Shown here one piece after another: positions 50,400-59,399 of a DNA stretch of 64,000 nucleotides. The notes beneath the pieces were generated by a model. It had not been told where the DNA came from. It was given only the letters and a program-made list of their open reading frames with translations, and made no database searches. A program made the translations under genes and the position numbers. How positions within the stretch are numbered: position 1 is the stretch's first letter; every line of letters starts with the position of its first letter. This DNA comes from Sphaerimonospora mesophila NBRC 14179 = JCM 3151. Lineage in GTDB: Bacteria > Actinomycetota > Actinomycetes > Streptosporangiales > Streptosporangiaceae. The stretch spans positions 1-64,000 of the forward strand of contig BCRI01000008.1 of NCBI GenBank assembly GCA_001552515.1, written 5' to 3'.

Positions 50400-51619
50400 G
50401 CGTGGAACGACTCGGCATCGACAGCGACCCGAAGGCCTACCTGGCCCTCCACGGGCTGCTCGATGAGCCCGTCGTCGACGCGGGACTGAGCCGTAGGGAG
50501 TTGGAGGTGCGCGCCCTCACACGAGATGTCGTCTCCCGTGAGGTGGCACCGCGAGCGTACGACATCGACCGCACGCACGCCTTCGTCCACGACGGCGTGC
50601 AAGCGCTGGCACAGGCCGGCCTGATGGGTCTGATCTTCCCGCAGAGCCTGGGCGGAACCGGAGACACCAACGTCGCCTACGCGATCGCCATGGAGGAGAT
50701 CACCACCGGCTGCGCCGCCACATCGCTGGTGTTCATGACGCAGACGCATGCGGCGTACCCCATCATGATCGCCGGAAGCGATAACCTGGCACAGCGATAC
50801 ATTCCCGGCCTGCTCGACGGATCGGTGTACGGGTCGTTGGGCATCACCGAACCGAATGCCGGCAGCGACGTGTCCAGCCTGCGCACCACCGCCCAACCCA
50901 CGGAGGACGGCTACCGGCTCAGCGGGTCCAAGACCTTCATCACCACCGGTGACAGGGCCGGCGTCATCGTCTGCTTCGCGACCACCGACAAGACCCTCGG
51001 CCGCGGTGGTGTCAGCGCTTTCGTCGTCGACGGCGGTTGGGACGGCGTCCGCGCGGGCCGGCCGTTCGACAAGATGGGCATGCACGGCTCCAGCACCACT
51101 GAGCTCTTCTTCGACGACGTGCGCGTGCCGGCCGACCACCGCCTGGGTGAGGAAGGCGAAGGCTGGCGCGTGGTCATGAGTTCGGTCGTGAAGTCGCGGA
51201 TCAGCGCAGCAGCGCAGGGTGTCGGGTTGGCCCGAGCGGCCTACGCGCGGACGCTGGCCGCCTTGACCCGGATGCACGGGACGCGCCTACCGGACGAGCA
51301 CATCTTCGCGCTGGCCGACCTACGCGGCCGCATCCTGCAAGGGAGGCTGCTCCTGCACGCGGTGGCCCGACAGGTGGATGCCGTCGGCGAGGTCTCGACG
51401 GGGCAGATCGGGATGATGAAACAGTCGTGCACCGACCTGGGCTTCGCCGCGGCGGTCGAGGCCACCCGAATCTTGGGTCCCTACGGTGACCTCGCGGTCC
51501 TGGGGGTCGAGCGCTGCCTGCGCGACGCCAAGGTGACCCAGATCTACGACGGCACGAACGAGATCCAGCGGATTCTGATCGGCCGAGAGATCACCCGCGC
51601 GATGGAGGACTGGCATTGA
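50396..51619 (+). CDS. Acyl-CoA dehydrogenase
   Basis: A 407-residue acyl-CoA dehydrogenase. Features: GSLGITEPNAGSDVSSLRTT, SGSKTFITTGDRAGV, MGMHGSSTTELFFDDVRVPA, and the C-terminal ILGPYGDLAVLGVERCLRDA with KVTQIYDGTNEIQR. The base position, normally Glu in IYEGT, is Asp. It would desaturate the acyl-CoA at C2-C3. Partner to the smaller dehydrogenase at 54936. The stop overlaps the SDR start (TTGA). Confidence 0.93.
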   Translation: MSVERLGIDSDPKAYLALHGLLDEPVVDAGLSRRELEVRALTRDVVSREVAPRAYDIDRTHAFVHDGVQALAQAGLMGLIFPQSLGGTGDTNVAYAIAMEEITTGCAATSLVFMTQTHAAYPIMIAGSDNLAQRYIPGLLDGSVYGSLGITEPNAGSDVSSLRTTAQPTEDGYRLSGSKTFITTGDRAGVIVCFATTDKTLGRGGVSAFVVDGGWDGVRAGRPFDKMGMHGSSTTELFFDDVRVPADHRLGEEGEGWRVVMSSVVKSRISAAAQGVGLARAAYARTLAALTRMHGTRLPDEHIFALADLRGRILQGRLLLHAVARQVDAVGEVSTGQIGMMKQSCTDLGFAAAVEATRILGPYGDLAVLGVERCLRDAKVTQIYDGTNEIQRILIGREITRAMEDWH

Positions 51620-52368
51620 CCAACCTGCACGGCAAAGTCGCGATCGTCACGGGGGCCGGCCGCGGGCTCGGCCGGTCCATGGCGGCAGGGCTCGTCGACG
51701 CCGGAGCCTCGGTGACGGTCGCGGCGCGCACCGCTTCGGAGCTCGACGCGTTCGTCGAGGAAGCCAGAGCGGCCGGCGGTCAGGCCCTCGCATGCCCGAC
51801 GGACATCACCGACGAGGCGGCGGTGGAGCGTATGGTCGCGGCGACCGTGGAGACCTTCGGGCGCGTCGACGTGCTCGTCAACAACTCCGGGATCGTCGCC
51901 TCCACGCCGCTGCTCGACCAGTCGGCCGCCGAGTGGGACCGCGTTCTGGCGACCAACCTGCGCGGCACTTTCCTCGCCACGCGGGCGGCCGGCCGCCACA
52001 TGGTGGCCCAGGGGGCGGGCAAGGTCATCAACGTCGCCTCCAACTTCGCGATCCAAGGCGTCGCCGATCATGCGGCCTACTCAGCCTCCAAGGCGGCCGT
52101 CATCGGGTTCACCCGCTCGATGGCGGTGGAGTGGGCGCGCTCGGGAGTGCAGGTCAACGCGATCGCGCCAGGGTACTTCGCCACCCCGCTCAACGCCGAG
52201 ATGCGAAAGGACGCCGATGTCATGGCGAAGGTCGTGCGCGCCATCCCGGCACGTCGCATGGGGGAGCCCGAGGAGCTCAAGCCGTGGCTGCTGCTGCTGG
52301 CCGGCAGCGCCTCGGACTTCATGACAGGAGAGGTCATCGTCATCGACGGCGGCCAGACCGTCCGATGA
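51616..52368 (+). CDS. Short-chain dehydrogenase/reductase (paralogue of the 44947 gene)
   Basis: A 250-residue SDR: AIVTGAGRGLGRSMAAGL, LVNNSGIVASTPLL, VINVASNFAIQGVADHAAYS, ASKAAVIGFTRSMAVEWARS, VNAIAPGYFATPLN and VIDGG. The central block is nearly identical in pattern to the SDR at 44947, so they are a duplicated pair with probably different substrates. The start is TTG at 51616, overlapping the previous stop. SDRs such as BadH oxidise 2-hydroxycyclohexanecarboxyl-CoA, which fits the BadI-like gene downstream. Confidence 0.88.
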   Translation: MTNLHGKVAIVTGAGRGLGRSMAAGLVDAGASVTVAARTASELDAFVEEARAAGGQALACPTDITDEAAVERMVAATVETFGRVDVLVNNSGIVASTPLLDQSAAEWDRVLATNLRGTFLATRAAGRHMVAQGAGKVINVASNFAIQGVADHAAYSASKAAVIGFTRSMAVEWARSGVQVNAIAPGYFATPLNAEMRKDADVMAKVVRAIPARRMGEPEELKPWLLLLAGSASDFMTGEVIVIDGGQTVR

Positions 52369-52396
52369 CCACGCCGATCCACAGCAAGGAGACCAC

Positions 52397-53275
52397 GTGA
52401 GCAACGAGAGCAAGACCGTCGCCGTGCTCGGTGCCGGCACCATGGGCTCCGGCATAGCCACCGTGATGGCGCGAGCCGGTCACCGGACCATCCTCTTCGA
52501 CGTCAACGAGAACAATCTGAAGCGCGGCATCGAAACCGTGCACGGCTTCTTCGACAAGAGCGTCCGACTCGGCAAGCTGGACGCGACGGCCGGGCAGGCG
52601 GCCAAGGACGCTCTCGTGGGCAGCACCGACCTCACCGATCTCGCGCCCTGCGACGTGGTGGTCGAGGCGGTCTTCGAAGACCTGCAGTTGAAGAAGGAAA
52701 TGTTCGGCCGCCTCGACGAGATCGTGTCGAGCTCGACGCTGTTCCACACCAACACCTCGACGCTGTCGGTCACCGGCATCGCGTCCGGGTCGCGCCTGCC
52801 GGAACGGGTCGTCGGCACGCACTACTGCAACCCGGCGCCGCTGATGAAACTCGTGGAGGTGGCCGATGGACGACACACCGCCGGCTGGGCGCACAAGGCG
52901 ACCGAGGAGTTCCTCGGCTCCCTCGGCAAGGTATGCGTCGTCACCAAGGACCGTCCGGGGTTCATCGTCAACCGGTTCCTGATCCCGTGGGAGAACTCGT
53001 GCATCCGCGCGCTTGAGGCCGGCGTGGCCACCAAGGAAGACATAGACACCGCGGTGATCGGTGCCGTCGGCCACCCCATGGGGCCGTTCCGGCTGCTGGA
53101 CATCGTCGGTCTCGACATCCACCAGCAGGTCGCGACGCGGCTGTACGAACAACTGCGCGACCCGCGTTTCTTCCCGCCGCCCATGGTCGAGCGGATGGTC
53201 GCAGCCGGCGACCTCGGCCGCAAGACCGGTCGCGGCTTCTACGAGTACGAGAACACCCGGCTCTTCGGATCCTGA
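52397..53275 (+). CDS. 3-hydroxyacyl-CoA dehydrogenase (1 of 3)
   Basis: A 292-residue dehydrogenase with the NAD loop VAVLGAGTMGSGIATVMARA, a conserved His in GTHYCNPAPLMKLVEV, and the dimer region DRPGFIVNRFLIPWENSC, with HPMGPFRLLDIVGLDIH at the C-terminal domain. It converts a 3-hydroxyacyl-CoA to the 3-oxo form. It is preceded by a 28-base gap with an AGGAG, and followed by another of the same family. Confidence 0.92.
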   Translation: MSNESKTVAVLGAGTMGSGIATVMARAGHRTILFDVNENNLKRGIETVHGFFDKSVRLGKLDATAGQAAKDALVGSTDLTDLAPCDVVVEAVFEDLQLKKEMFGRLDEIVSSSTLFHTNTSTLSVTGIASGSRLPERVVGTHYCNPAPLMKLVEVADGRHTAGWAHKATEEFLGSLGKVCVVTKDRPGFIVNRFLIPWENSCIRALEAGVATKEDIDTAVIGAVGHPMGPFRLLDIVGLDIHQQVATRLYEQLRDPRFFPPPMVERMVAAGDLGRKTGRGFYEYENTRLFGS

Positions 53276-53287
53276 AGGAGGCAGACG

Positions 53288-54157
53288 ATGAATCAGTTCC
53301 GCAGGATCGGAGTGGTCGGTCTGGGAACCATGGGCAGCGGCATCGCCCAGGTGTTCGCCGTGTCCGGCCGCGACGTCGTCGCCGTGGAGGCCGACCGGGC
53401 CCGAGCCGAAGCGGGCATCGCCGCCGTCGGCGCCTTCCTCGACGGCGGCGTGGCCCGCGGCAAGGTGAGCGACGACGAGAAGAAGGCGGCACTTGCCCGC
53501 GTCACCGCCAGCACGTCGCTGAGCGACCTGGCCGACGTCGACCTCGTCATCGAGTCGGTGACCGAGAACCTGGAGGTCAAGCGCGAGGTACTCGCCGGCG
53601 TCGCCGCCGCCGTCGGCGACGAGACTCCGATCGTCACCAACACCTCGGCGCTGTCGGTGACCGCACTCGCTGCCTCCCTGCCCGACCCCACGCGGGTCGC
53701 CGGGCTGCACTTCTTCAACCCGGCACCGGTGATGCGCACCGTCGAGGTGGTTCGCGCCCTGCAGACGAGCCAAGACCTCGTCGACCGGCTCGTCACGCTC
53801 GTGAGCGGCTTGGACGGCAAGCAGCCGATCGTCGTGGACGACCGCCCAGGGTTTCTGATCAACGCGCTGCTGCTTCCGTACCTCAACGACGTCATCCAGG
53901 AGTACGACGACGGACTCGCCACCGCCGAGGACATCGACCTGGCGCTCAAGCTGGGGCTCGGGTACAAGTCCGGCCCGCTCGAGATGCTCGACATGATCGG
54001 TCTGGACGTGCACCTGAACGCCACCGAGAGCGCGTACGCCGCCACTTCGGACAACCGCTACGCACCACCCCCGCTGCTGCGGAGGATGGTCGCCGCCGGC
54101 CACCTCGGCACCAAGAACGGCAAAGGTTTCCGCACCGAGGAGAAGAGCACTCGATGA
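53288..54157 (+). CDS. 3-hydroxyacyl-CoA dehydrogenase (2 of 3)
   Basis: A 289-residue dehydrogenase: IGVVGLGTMGSGIAQVFAVS, VAGLHFFNPAPVMRTVEVV (catalytic His in HFFNP) and DRPGFLINALLLPYLNDVI. The C-terminal YKSGPLEMLDMIGLDVH shows it is a diverged paralogue of 52397. Two adjacent copies suggest that two different hydroxyacyl intermediates are oxidised. The stop overlaps the BadI-like gene start. Confidence 0.92.
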   Translation: MNQFRRIGVVGLGTMGSGIAQVFAVSGRDVVAVEADRARAEAGIAAVGAFLDGGVARGKVSDDEKKAALARVTASTSLSDLADVDLVIESVTENLEVKREVLAGVAAAVGDETPIVTNTSALSVTALAASLPDPTRVAGLHFFNPAPVMRTVEVVRALQTSQDLVDRLVTLVSGLDGKQPIVVDDRPGFLINALLLPYLNDVIQEYDDGLATAEDIDLALKLGLGYKSGPLEMLDMIGLDVHLNATESAYAATSDNRYAPPPLLRRMVAAGHLGTKNGKGFRTEEKSTR

Positions 54158-54939
54158 CCGCACCGAACTACGACGACATCCTCATCGACCGCGACGGCCC
54201 GGTTCTCACGCTCACGATCAACCGGCCGGACGCGGGGAACAAGCTTCGTCACCAGACCTGTCTCGAGCTGTTCGACGCGCTCCAGCGATTCCGCCTCGAC
54301 CCCGGCCTACGCGCCGCGGTCCTCACCGGGGCAGGAGAGAAGTTCTTCTGCATCGGAGGCGAGCACGATCCGATCACGTCGCTGGACCAGTCGCAGGTCC
54401 TGCCGATCGTCGATGTCTATCAGGCGATCGACACCATCCCCAAGCCGGTGGTGGCCGCCGTGAACGGGTTCGCGGTCGGCGGTGGCAACGTGCTCCACAC
54501 GGTGTGCGACCTCACGATCGCCTCGGAGAACGCTGTCTTCCGGCAGGTCGGGCCCATGGTGGGCAGCTTCGACGCCGGTTACGGGTCCTGGTACCTGGAG
54601 GACACCATCGGCCGCAAGCGCGCCAAGGAGATGTGGTACCTCAACCGGAAGTACACCGCCGCGCAGGCACTGGCGATGGGCCTGGTCAACGAGGTCGTGC
54701 CCGTCAACGAATTCCGTGACCGGGTCGCCGCGGTGATGCGCGAAATCACCTCTCGCAGTCCGATGGCCATCGCCGGTCTGAAGGCCGCCTTCTCGGCTCG
54801 CCACAACGGCGTTTCCGGCCAGGCGCGGATGGCCCATGACCAGCAGTTGACTCTCTACCTGCAGACCCGCGAGGCCCACGAGCTCAGTGACTCGTTCCGT
54901 GAGCGTCGCGAACCGGCAACCGAAAGCTTCTGGTCGTGA
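54154..54939 (+). CDS. BadI-like crotonase (2-ketocyclohexanecarboxyl-CoA hydrolase-like)
   Basis: A 261-residue crotonase-fold protein. The stretch VGGGNVLHTVCDLTIASENA followed by VFRQVGPMVGSFDAGYGSWY and KRAKEMWYLNRKYTAAQALA is the BadI/MenB-type pattern. BadI cleaves the ring of 2-ketocyclohexanecarboxyl-CoA to give pimeloyl-CoA. This suggests the operon degrades a cyclic carboxylic acid. MenB-type Dieckmann cyclase or another hydrolase activity are alternatives; the residues that separate them cannot be checked here. Overlaps both neighbours by four bases. Confidence 0.8.
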   Translation: MTAPNYDDILIDRDGPVLTLTINRPDAGNKLRHQTCLELFDALQRFRLDPGLRAAVLTGAGEKFFCIGGEHDPITSLDQSQVLPIVDVYQAIDTIPKPVVAAVNGFAVGGGNVLHTVCDLTIASENAVFRQVGPMVGSFDAGYGSWYLEDTIGRKRAKEMWYLNRKYTAAQALAMGLVNEVVPVNEFRDRVAAVMREITSRSPMAIAGLKAAFSARHNGVSGQARMAHDQQLTLYLQTREAHELSDSFRERREPATESFWS

Positions 54940-55991
54940 GCTGGCTCGGCCCCGCCCTAGATGAGGAGCAGCGAGATCTGGCGGCCATGCTGGACGTCTT
55001 CGCCCTCGATCGCGACGTGGTGTTGTCCGACGATGCCGATATCGTCAGCGGGCTCGCGACCGAGCTCGCCGGTCTGGGCATCTGGACCATCGGTACCGAC
55101 GAGCGGTACGGCGGCGGCGGAGCCGACCGCGTCACCACCGCTGTGGCGATGGAGCGGCTGGGACGTGCTTGGCCCGCCCTCGGCTGGGCGGCCACCCAGG
55201 CACACGCCGCGGTCGACGTCCTGGGCGGCGACGACCGGTTCTCCGACCTGGTCGCCGCTGTGCACACCGCCGCCGCGGCGATCGCCGTCGTGGACACGGC
55301 GTCGCGGCAGGTGCGACTGGTCGGCTCCGGCGAGGCGCTCAACGGTTCGGTGGACCGGATCGACCCGGCCGCGGAAGCCCCCTACCTGCTGCTGCTGCGC
55401 GACGACGACACCGCGGTGTTGGTCGAGCCGGAGGCGATGACGACCCGACCGCTGGACCGGATGGGGCTGGACGGCGCCCTGACTCGATCGGTGCGGTTCG
55501 CGGAAACCGTGTCACCGGATACGGTCCATCGATTGAACGATGTCGACGTGGCCGCGGCACGGACACGACTGCGCCGAGGCGCCGCGGCGGTCGCCGCCGG
55601 AATCGCCGGGGCCGCTGCCGACGCCGCGGCCGCCTACGCCGCCGGCCGCCACCAGTTCGGCGGCCCCCTCACCGCCTTGCCGACCGTGCGGCAGTCGCTG
55701 CTCGACCAGGCGACGCGGACCGCCGTAGCGCTGGCGGCCGCGCTCGCCGTGGATGAGGACTCGGTGCAGACGTCGGCCGCGATGCGTCACGCCTGCGACG
55801 CCGCGATCGAGGTGGCCGCCGCGGCTCTGCAGTCTCATGGCGGCTACGGCTACCTGACCGAGTATCCCGCTGAACGGTACCTGCGAGACGCGGTCTCGCT
55901 TCGCGCGGCGACGGACTCCCAGGCAGCAGCCGCCCTCACCGCCCGAACCCTCGTCGGCTCGGGTCCGCCCCGTGAGGGCGAGGCGTCATGA
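54936..55991 (+). CDS. Short acyl-CoA dehydrogenase-like subunit
   Basis: A 351-residue acyl-CoA dehydrogenase-like protein, shorter than usual. It retains YGGGGADRVTTAVAMERLGR and AAYAAGRHQFGGPLTALPTV, and LQSHGGYGYLTEYPAERYLR near the end, but the typical middle-region flavin segment is poorly conserved. It probably forms a heteromer with the full-length dehydrogenase at 50396, as do paired dehydrogenases of steroid and pimeloyl-CoA degradation; that is inference. GTG start at 54936, overlapping the BadI-like stop. Confidence 0.83.
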   Translation: MSWLGPALDEEQRDLAAMLDVFALDRDVVLSDDADIVSGLATELAGLGIWTIGTDERYGGGGADRVTTAVAMERLGRAWPALGWAATQAHAAVDVLGGDDRFSDLVAAVHTAAAAIAVVDTASRQVRLVGSGEALNGSVDRIDPAAEAPYLLLLRDDDTAVLVEPEAMTTRPLDRMGLDGALTRSVRFAETVSPDTVHRLNDVDVAAARTRLRRGAAAVAAGIAGAAADAAAAYAAGRHQFGGPLTALPTVRQSLLDQATRTAVALAAALAVDEDSVQTSAAMRHACDAAIEVAAAALQSHGGYGYLTEYPAERYLRDAVSLRAATDSQAAAALTARTLVGSGPPREGEAS

Positions 55992-57121
55992 CCGGCTCGC
56001 AGCCGCGGCTCCCCCTGCACGGCGTGAAGGTCCTGGACCTCTCCACCCTGCTGCCCGGACCCCTCGCGACCTTGATGCTGGCCGATGCGGGCGCCGACGT
56101 CGTCAAGCTCGAACGGCCGGGCCGCGGGGACGAGATGCGCACCTATGAGCCGCGCTTCGGCGAGGCGAGCGCGAACTATGCGGTGCTCAACCGTGGGAAG
56201 CGGGCCTATGCCGTCGACTTCAAGGACCCCGTCCAGCGGGACCGCGTACTCGAAATAGCCGCCGAGGCCGACGTCGTGCTCGAACAGTTCCGGCCGGGAG
56301 TCGCCGACCGGCTCGGCTTGGGATATCAGCACGTGCGCGCCGTCAACCCCGACGTCATCTACTGCTCCATCAGCGGCTACGGGCCGACGGGCCCTCGGGC
56401 CGCTCGCGCCGGCCACGACCTGAACTATCTCGCCGAGTCCGCCCTGCTAGGGGTGGTCACCGACAGCACGGGCTCACCCAGCCTGCCCGTGACCGTGCTC
56501 GCCGACATCGCCGGCGGCACCTATCCCGCGGTCGTCAACATCCTGCTGGCCCTGCGGCAGCGAGACATGACCGGTGACTCGGTCCACCTGCAGGTCTCGA
56601 TCACCCACAACCTGCAGGTTCTCGCGTACGGCTACTTCGCCACCCATCAAGCCGGCGGAGGCTGGCCTCGCCCCGGCGCAGAGCTCCTGACCGGTGGCAG
56701 CCCGCGCTATCACGTGTACGAGACCGCGGACGGCCGTCACGTCGCCTGTGCGGCGTTGGAGCAGAAGTTCTGGGACCGGCTGGTCGAGCTGGTGGAACTC
56801 GACCCGAAGCTCCGCGACGACCACGGCCAGGAGCAGGCCGTGATCAGGGCACTGGCCGAACGGTTCGCTTCCGAGCCCGCCGATCACTGGCGGTCCGTAC
56901 TCGACGGCGAGGACGTGTGCACCGTCGTCGTCGCGACGTGGGACGAGGCGGTTCAGGCGAACCTCGTCGACATCGACGCGCCCGAGCGCGTGTCCGCACC
57001 TGGAACGCAGGACTCGTTCGGAACCCTCCCCAGCCCCATCTCGCCGACGTTACGTCGAGGTCCCGGCACGGTGCCGTACCCCGCACTCGTCGATCTGGGC
57101 GACGAATCGCCCTGGTCCTGA
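55988..57121 (+). CDS. CoA-transferase family III / alpha-methylacyl-CoA racemase-like protein
   Basis: A 377-residue CaiB/BaiF protein. Features: KVLDLSTLLPGPLATLMLAD, VVKLERPGRGDEM, YCSISGYGPTGPRAARAGHD and LNYLAESALLG. The GHDLNYLA segment is typical of alpha-methylacyl-CoA racemases, which epimerise methyl-branched acyl-CoAs, but a CoA-transferase role is also possible. It distinguishes this gene from the more transferase-like 48340 protein. Racemase activity would suit a methyl-branched or cyclic substrate. Confidence 0.82.
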   Translation: MTGSQPRLPLHGVKVLDLSTLLPGPLATLMLADAGADVVKLERPGRGDEMRTYEPRFGEASANYAVLNRGKRAYAVDFKDPVQRDRVLEIAAEADVVLEQFRPGVADRLGLGYQHVRAVNPDVIYCSISGYGPTGPRAARAGHDLNYLAESALLGVVTDSTGSPSLPVTVLADIAGGTYPAVVNILLALRQRDMTGDSVHLQVSITHNLQVLAYGYFATHQAGGGWPRPGAELLTGGSPRYHVYETADGRHVACAALEQKFWDRLVELVELDPKLRDDHGQEQAVIRALAERFASEPADHWRSVLDGEDVCTVVVATWDEAVQANLVDIDAPERVSAPGTQDSFGTLPSPISPTLRRGPGTVPYPALVDLGDESPWS

Positions 57122-57147
57122 CGCCCGATCAACCGAAGGAGCCACCC

Positions 57148-58131
57148 ATGCGTGCTGCACTCGTCAAGGAGTTCGGCCCTCCCTCCAGCCTCGTCGTCGA
57201 AGATGTGCCCGACCTGGTGCCTGGCCCCGGCGAGGTCGTGATCGAGGTCGGCGCGGTCAGCGTCAACTTCCCCGACATTCTCGTCGTCGAGGGCACGTAC
57301 CAGAACCTTCCGGAGCGGCCGTTCAGTCCCGGCAAGGAGGCCGCCGGACGGGTGAAGGCGGTCGGGGAGGGCGTCGAGCGGGTCCGGGTCGGTCAGCGTG
57401 TCCTGGCGCTGGTCGAGTTCGGCGGCTACGCCGAGCAGCTGCGCGTCCCCGAGGAACTGGTCATGGAGTTGCCCGACGCCATGTCCTACGAGTCGGCGGC
57501 CGCCGCCGGCCTGGTGTACTCCACCGCTTACTTCGGGCTGCTGCGCCGCGGCCAGATGAAGCCGGGGGAGACCGTGCTGGTCACCGGCGCGGGAGGAGGC
57601 GTCGGCTCTGCGGGAGTCCAGCTCGCCAAGGTGTACGGCGCGCGGGTGATCGCGCTGGCTCAGGATGCCGCGAAGGCGGAGCTGGCCCGTCGGCAGGGTG
57701 CGGACGTCGTGCTCACCTCCACCCCGGAAACGCTGCGTGATGACCTGCTGGCCGCCACCGACGGCAGGGGCGTCGACGTGGTCCTCGAAATGCTCGGCGG
57801 TGACTTCCTCACCCAGGCCATCCGAGCGACCGCCTGGGAAGGCCGCATCGTCATCGTCGGATTCGCCTCCGGCGGCCAGAACCCCATCAAGCCGGGGCAT
57901 GTCCTGGTCAAGAGCATCAGCATCGTAGGACTCCAAAGCAGCGACTACCGCGATCGGATGCCGGAGCTGATGCGCTCGGTCATGGCCGAGGTGTTCCAGC
58001 TGTTCGTCGAGGGGAAGGTCGACGCGGCGGTCGACACGACGTTCCCGCTCCACAAGGCCTCTGAAGCACTGCAGTACGTCAAGGACGGCCAGGTCAAAGG
58101 CAAGGTCGTACTGACGACGGGCCTGGGCTGA
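57148..58131 (+). CDS. Zinc-free MDR oxidoreductase (NADPH:quinone/enoyl reductase-like)
   Basis: A 327-residue MDR protein: FGPPSSLVVEDVPDLVPGPG, SVNFPDILVVEGTYQ, KEAAGRVKAVGEGV, and the cofactor loop VLVTGAGGGVGSAGVQLAK. Quinone-oxidoreductase-like; in an acyl-CoA operon it may reduce an enoyl-CoA or enone intermediate. The ATG at 57148 follows GAAGGAG. A 68-base gap separates it from the thiolase gene. Confidence 0.88.
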   Translation: MRAALVKEFGPPSSLVVEDVPDLVPGPGEVVIEVGAVSVNFPDILVVEGTYQNLPERPFSPGKEAAGRVKAVGEGVERVRVGQRVLALVEFGGYAEQLRVPEELVMELPDAMSYESAAAAGLVYSTAYFGLLRRGQMKPGETVLVTGAGGGVGSAGVQLAKVYGARVIALAQDAAKAELARRQGADVVLTSTPETLRDDLLAATDGRGVDVVLEMLGGDFLTQAIRATAWEGRIVIVGFASGGQNPIKPGHVLVKSISIVGLQSSDYRDRMPELMRSVMAEVFQLFVEGKVDAAVDTTFPLHKASEALQYVKDGQVKGKVVLTTGLG

Positions 58132-58199
58132 GCCTCATTCAGCGATCTACCCATAGCGATCGGTGCGGCCGCTGCCCACACCATGAAAGGACTCCACGG

Positions 58200-59399
58200 G
58201 TGACCGCCTCGTTTCTCTACTCCGCCGTCCGTACGCCGTTCGGTCGTTTCGGCGGCGCCCTCGCCAAGGTGCGCCCCGACGACCTGGCCGCGACCGCGCT
58301 CAGGGGGGTACTCGACACGGTGCCGGCGCTTGACCCCGCAACGATCGGCGATGTGATCTACGGCAATGCCAACGGCGCCGGCGAGGACAACCGAAACGTC
58401 GCACGCATGGCGGTGTTACTCGCCGGGCTACCCACTTCGGTGCCCGGATCCACGGTGAACAGGCTGTGCGGCTCGTCGCTGGACGCGGCGATGACGGCGT
58501 CCCGGATGGTTGAGGCGGGTGATGCCGAGGTGGTCGTCGCCGGCGGTGTCGAGTCGATGTCACGGGCGCCGTGGGTGCTCCCCAAGCCCGAACGCGGTTA
58601 TCCCGCGGGTGATCTCAATGCCGTCTCCACGACGTTGGGGTGGCGGCTGGTCAACGAACGTATGCCGAAGGAGTGGACGGTCTCCCTGGGGGAGTGCAAC
58701 GAGCAACTGGCCGATAGGTACGCCATCTCCCGTCAGCGGCAAGACGAGTTCGCGGCGCGCTCACACCGGCTCGCCCACGCCGCCTGGGAAGCCGGGTTCT
58801 ACGACGACCTGGTCATTCCGGTCGAGAACACCGGACTGCACAAGGACGAAGGCGTCAGAGCCGACTCATCCCCTGAGACGTTGGCAGGGCTGAGGCCCTC
58901 GTTTCGACCCGATGGTTCCATCACGGCGGGCAATGCGTCCCCGCTCAGCGACGGGGCGGCCGCCCTGGTCATCGGGTCTGAGAGAGCCGGATCGCTCATC
59001 GGTTCCGACCCGGTGGCCCGCTTCGCCGGCCGGGGGGTCCATGCGCTGGACCCCCGGGACTTCGGATTCGCACCGGTTGAAGCGGCCAATGTCGCTTTGG
59101 CGAGGGCGGGGATCGACTGGTCCGACGTCGGCGCGGTCGAACTCAACGAGGCCTTCGCCGTGCAGTCACTGGCTTGCATCGAGGCCTGGAAGATCGATCA
59201 CGACATCGTCAACACCAAGGGCGGGGCGATCGCAATCGGGCATCCGCTTGGAGCCTCAGGTGCACGCGTTCTCGGCACGCTCGCTCGACGCCTTGCCTCC
59301 GAAGGGGAGCGTTGGGGCGTCGCAGCCATCTGCATCGGCGTAGGGCAAGCCCTCGCCGTCGTACTGGAAAATGTCACCGGCACAGGAGAGTGTTCATGA
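58200..59399 (+). CDS. Acetyl-CoA acyltransferase (thiolase)
   Basis: A 399-residue thiolase that cleaves 3-oxoacyl-CoA with CoA. The nucleophile is Cys90 in VNRLCGSSLDAAM, the His is in GGAIAIGHPLGASGARV, and the second Cys in AAICIGVGQALAV. GESMSRAPWVLPKPE-like region (VESMSRAPWV) is also present. GTG start at 58200. The stop overlaps the third 3-hydroxyacyl-CoA dehydrogenase. An intact thiolase here contrasts with the decayed copy at 27051. Confidence 0.94.
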   Translation: MTASFLYSAVRTPFGRFGGALAKVRPDDLAATALRGVLDTVPALDPATIGDVIYGNANGAGEDNRNVARMAVLLAGLPTSVPGSTVNRLCGSSLDAAMTASRMVEAGDAEVVVAGGVESMSRAPWVLPKPERGYPAGDLNAVSTTLGWRLVNERMPKEWTVSLGECNEQLADRYAISRQRQDEFAARSHRLAHAAWEAGFYDDLVIPVENTGLHKDEGVRADSSPETLAGLRPSFRPDGSITAGNASPLSDGAAALVIGSERAGSLIGSDPVARFAGRGVHALDPRDFGFAPVEAANVALARAGIDWSDVGAVELNEAFAVQSLACIEAWKIDHDIVNTKGGAIAIGHPLGASGARVLGTLARRLASEGERWGVAAICIGVGQALAVVLENVTGTGECS

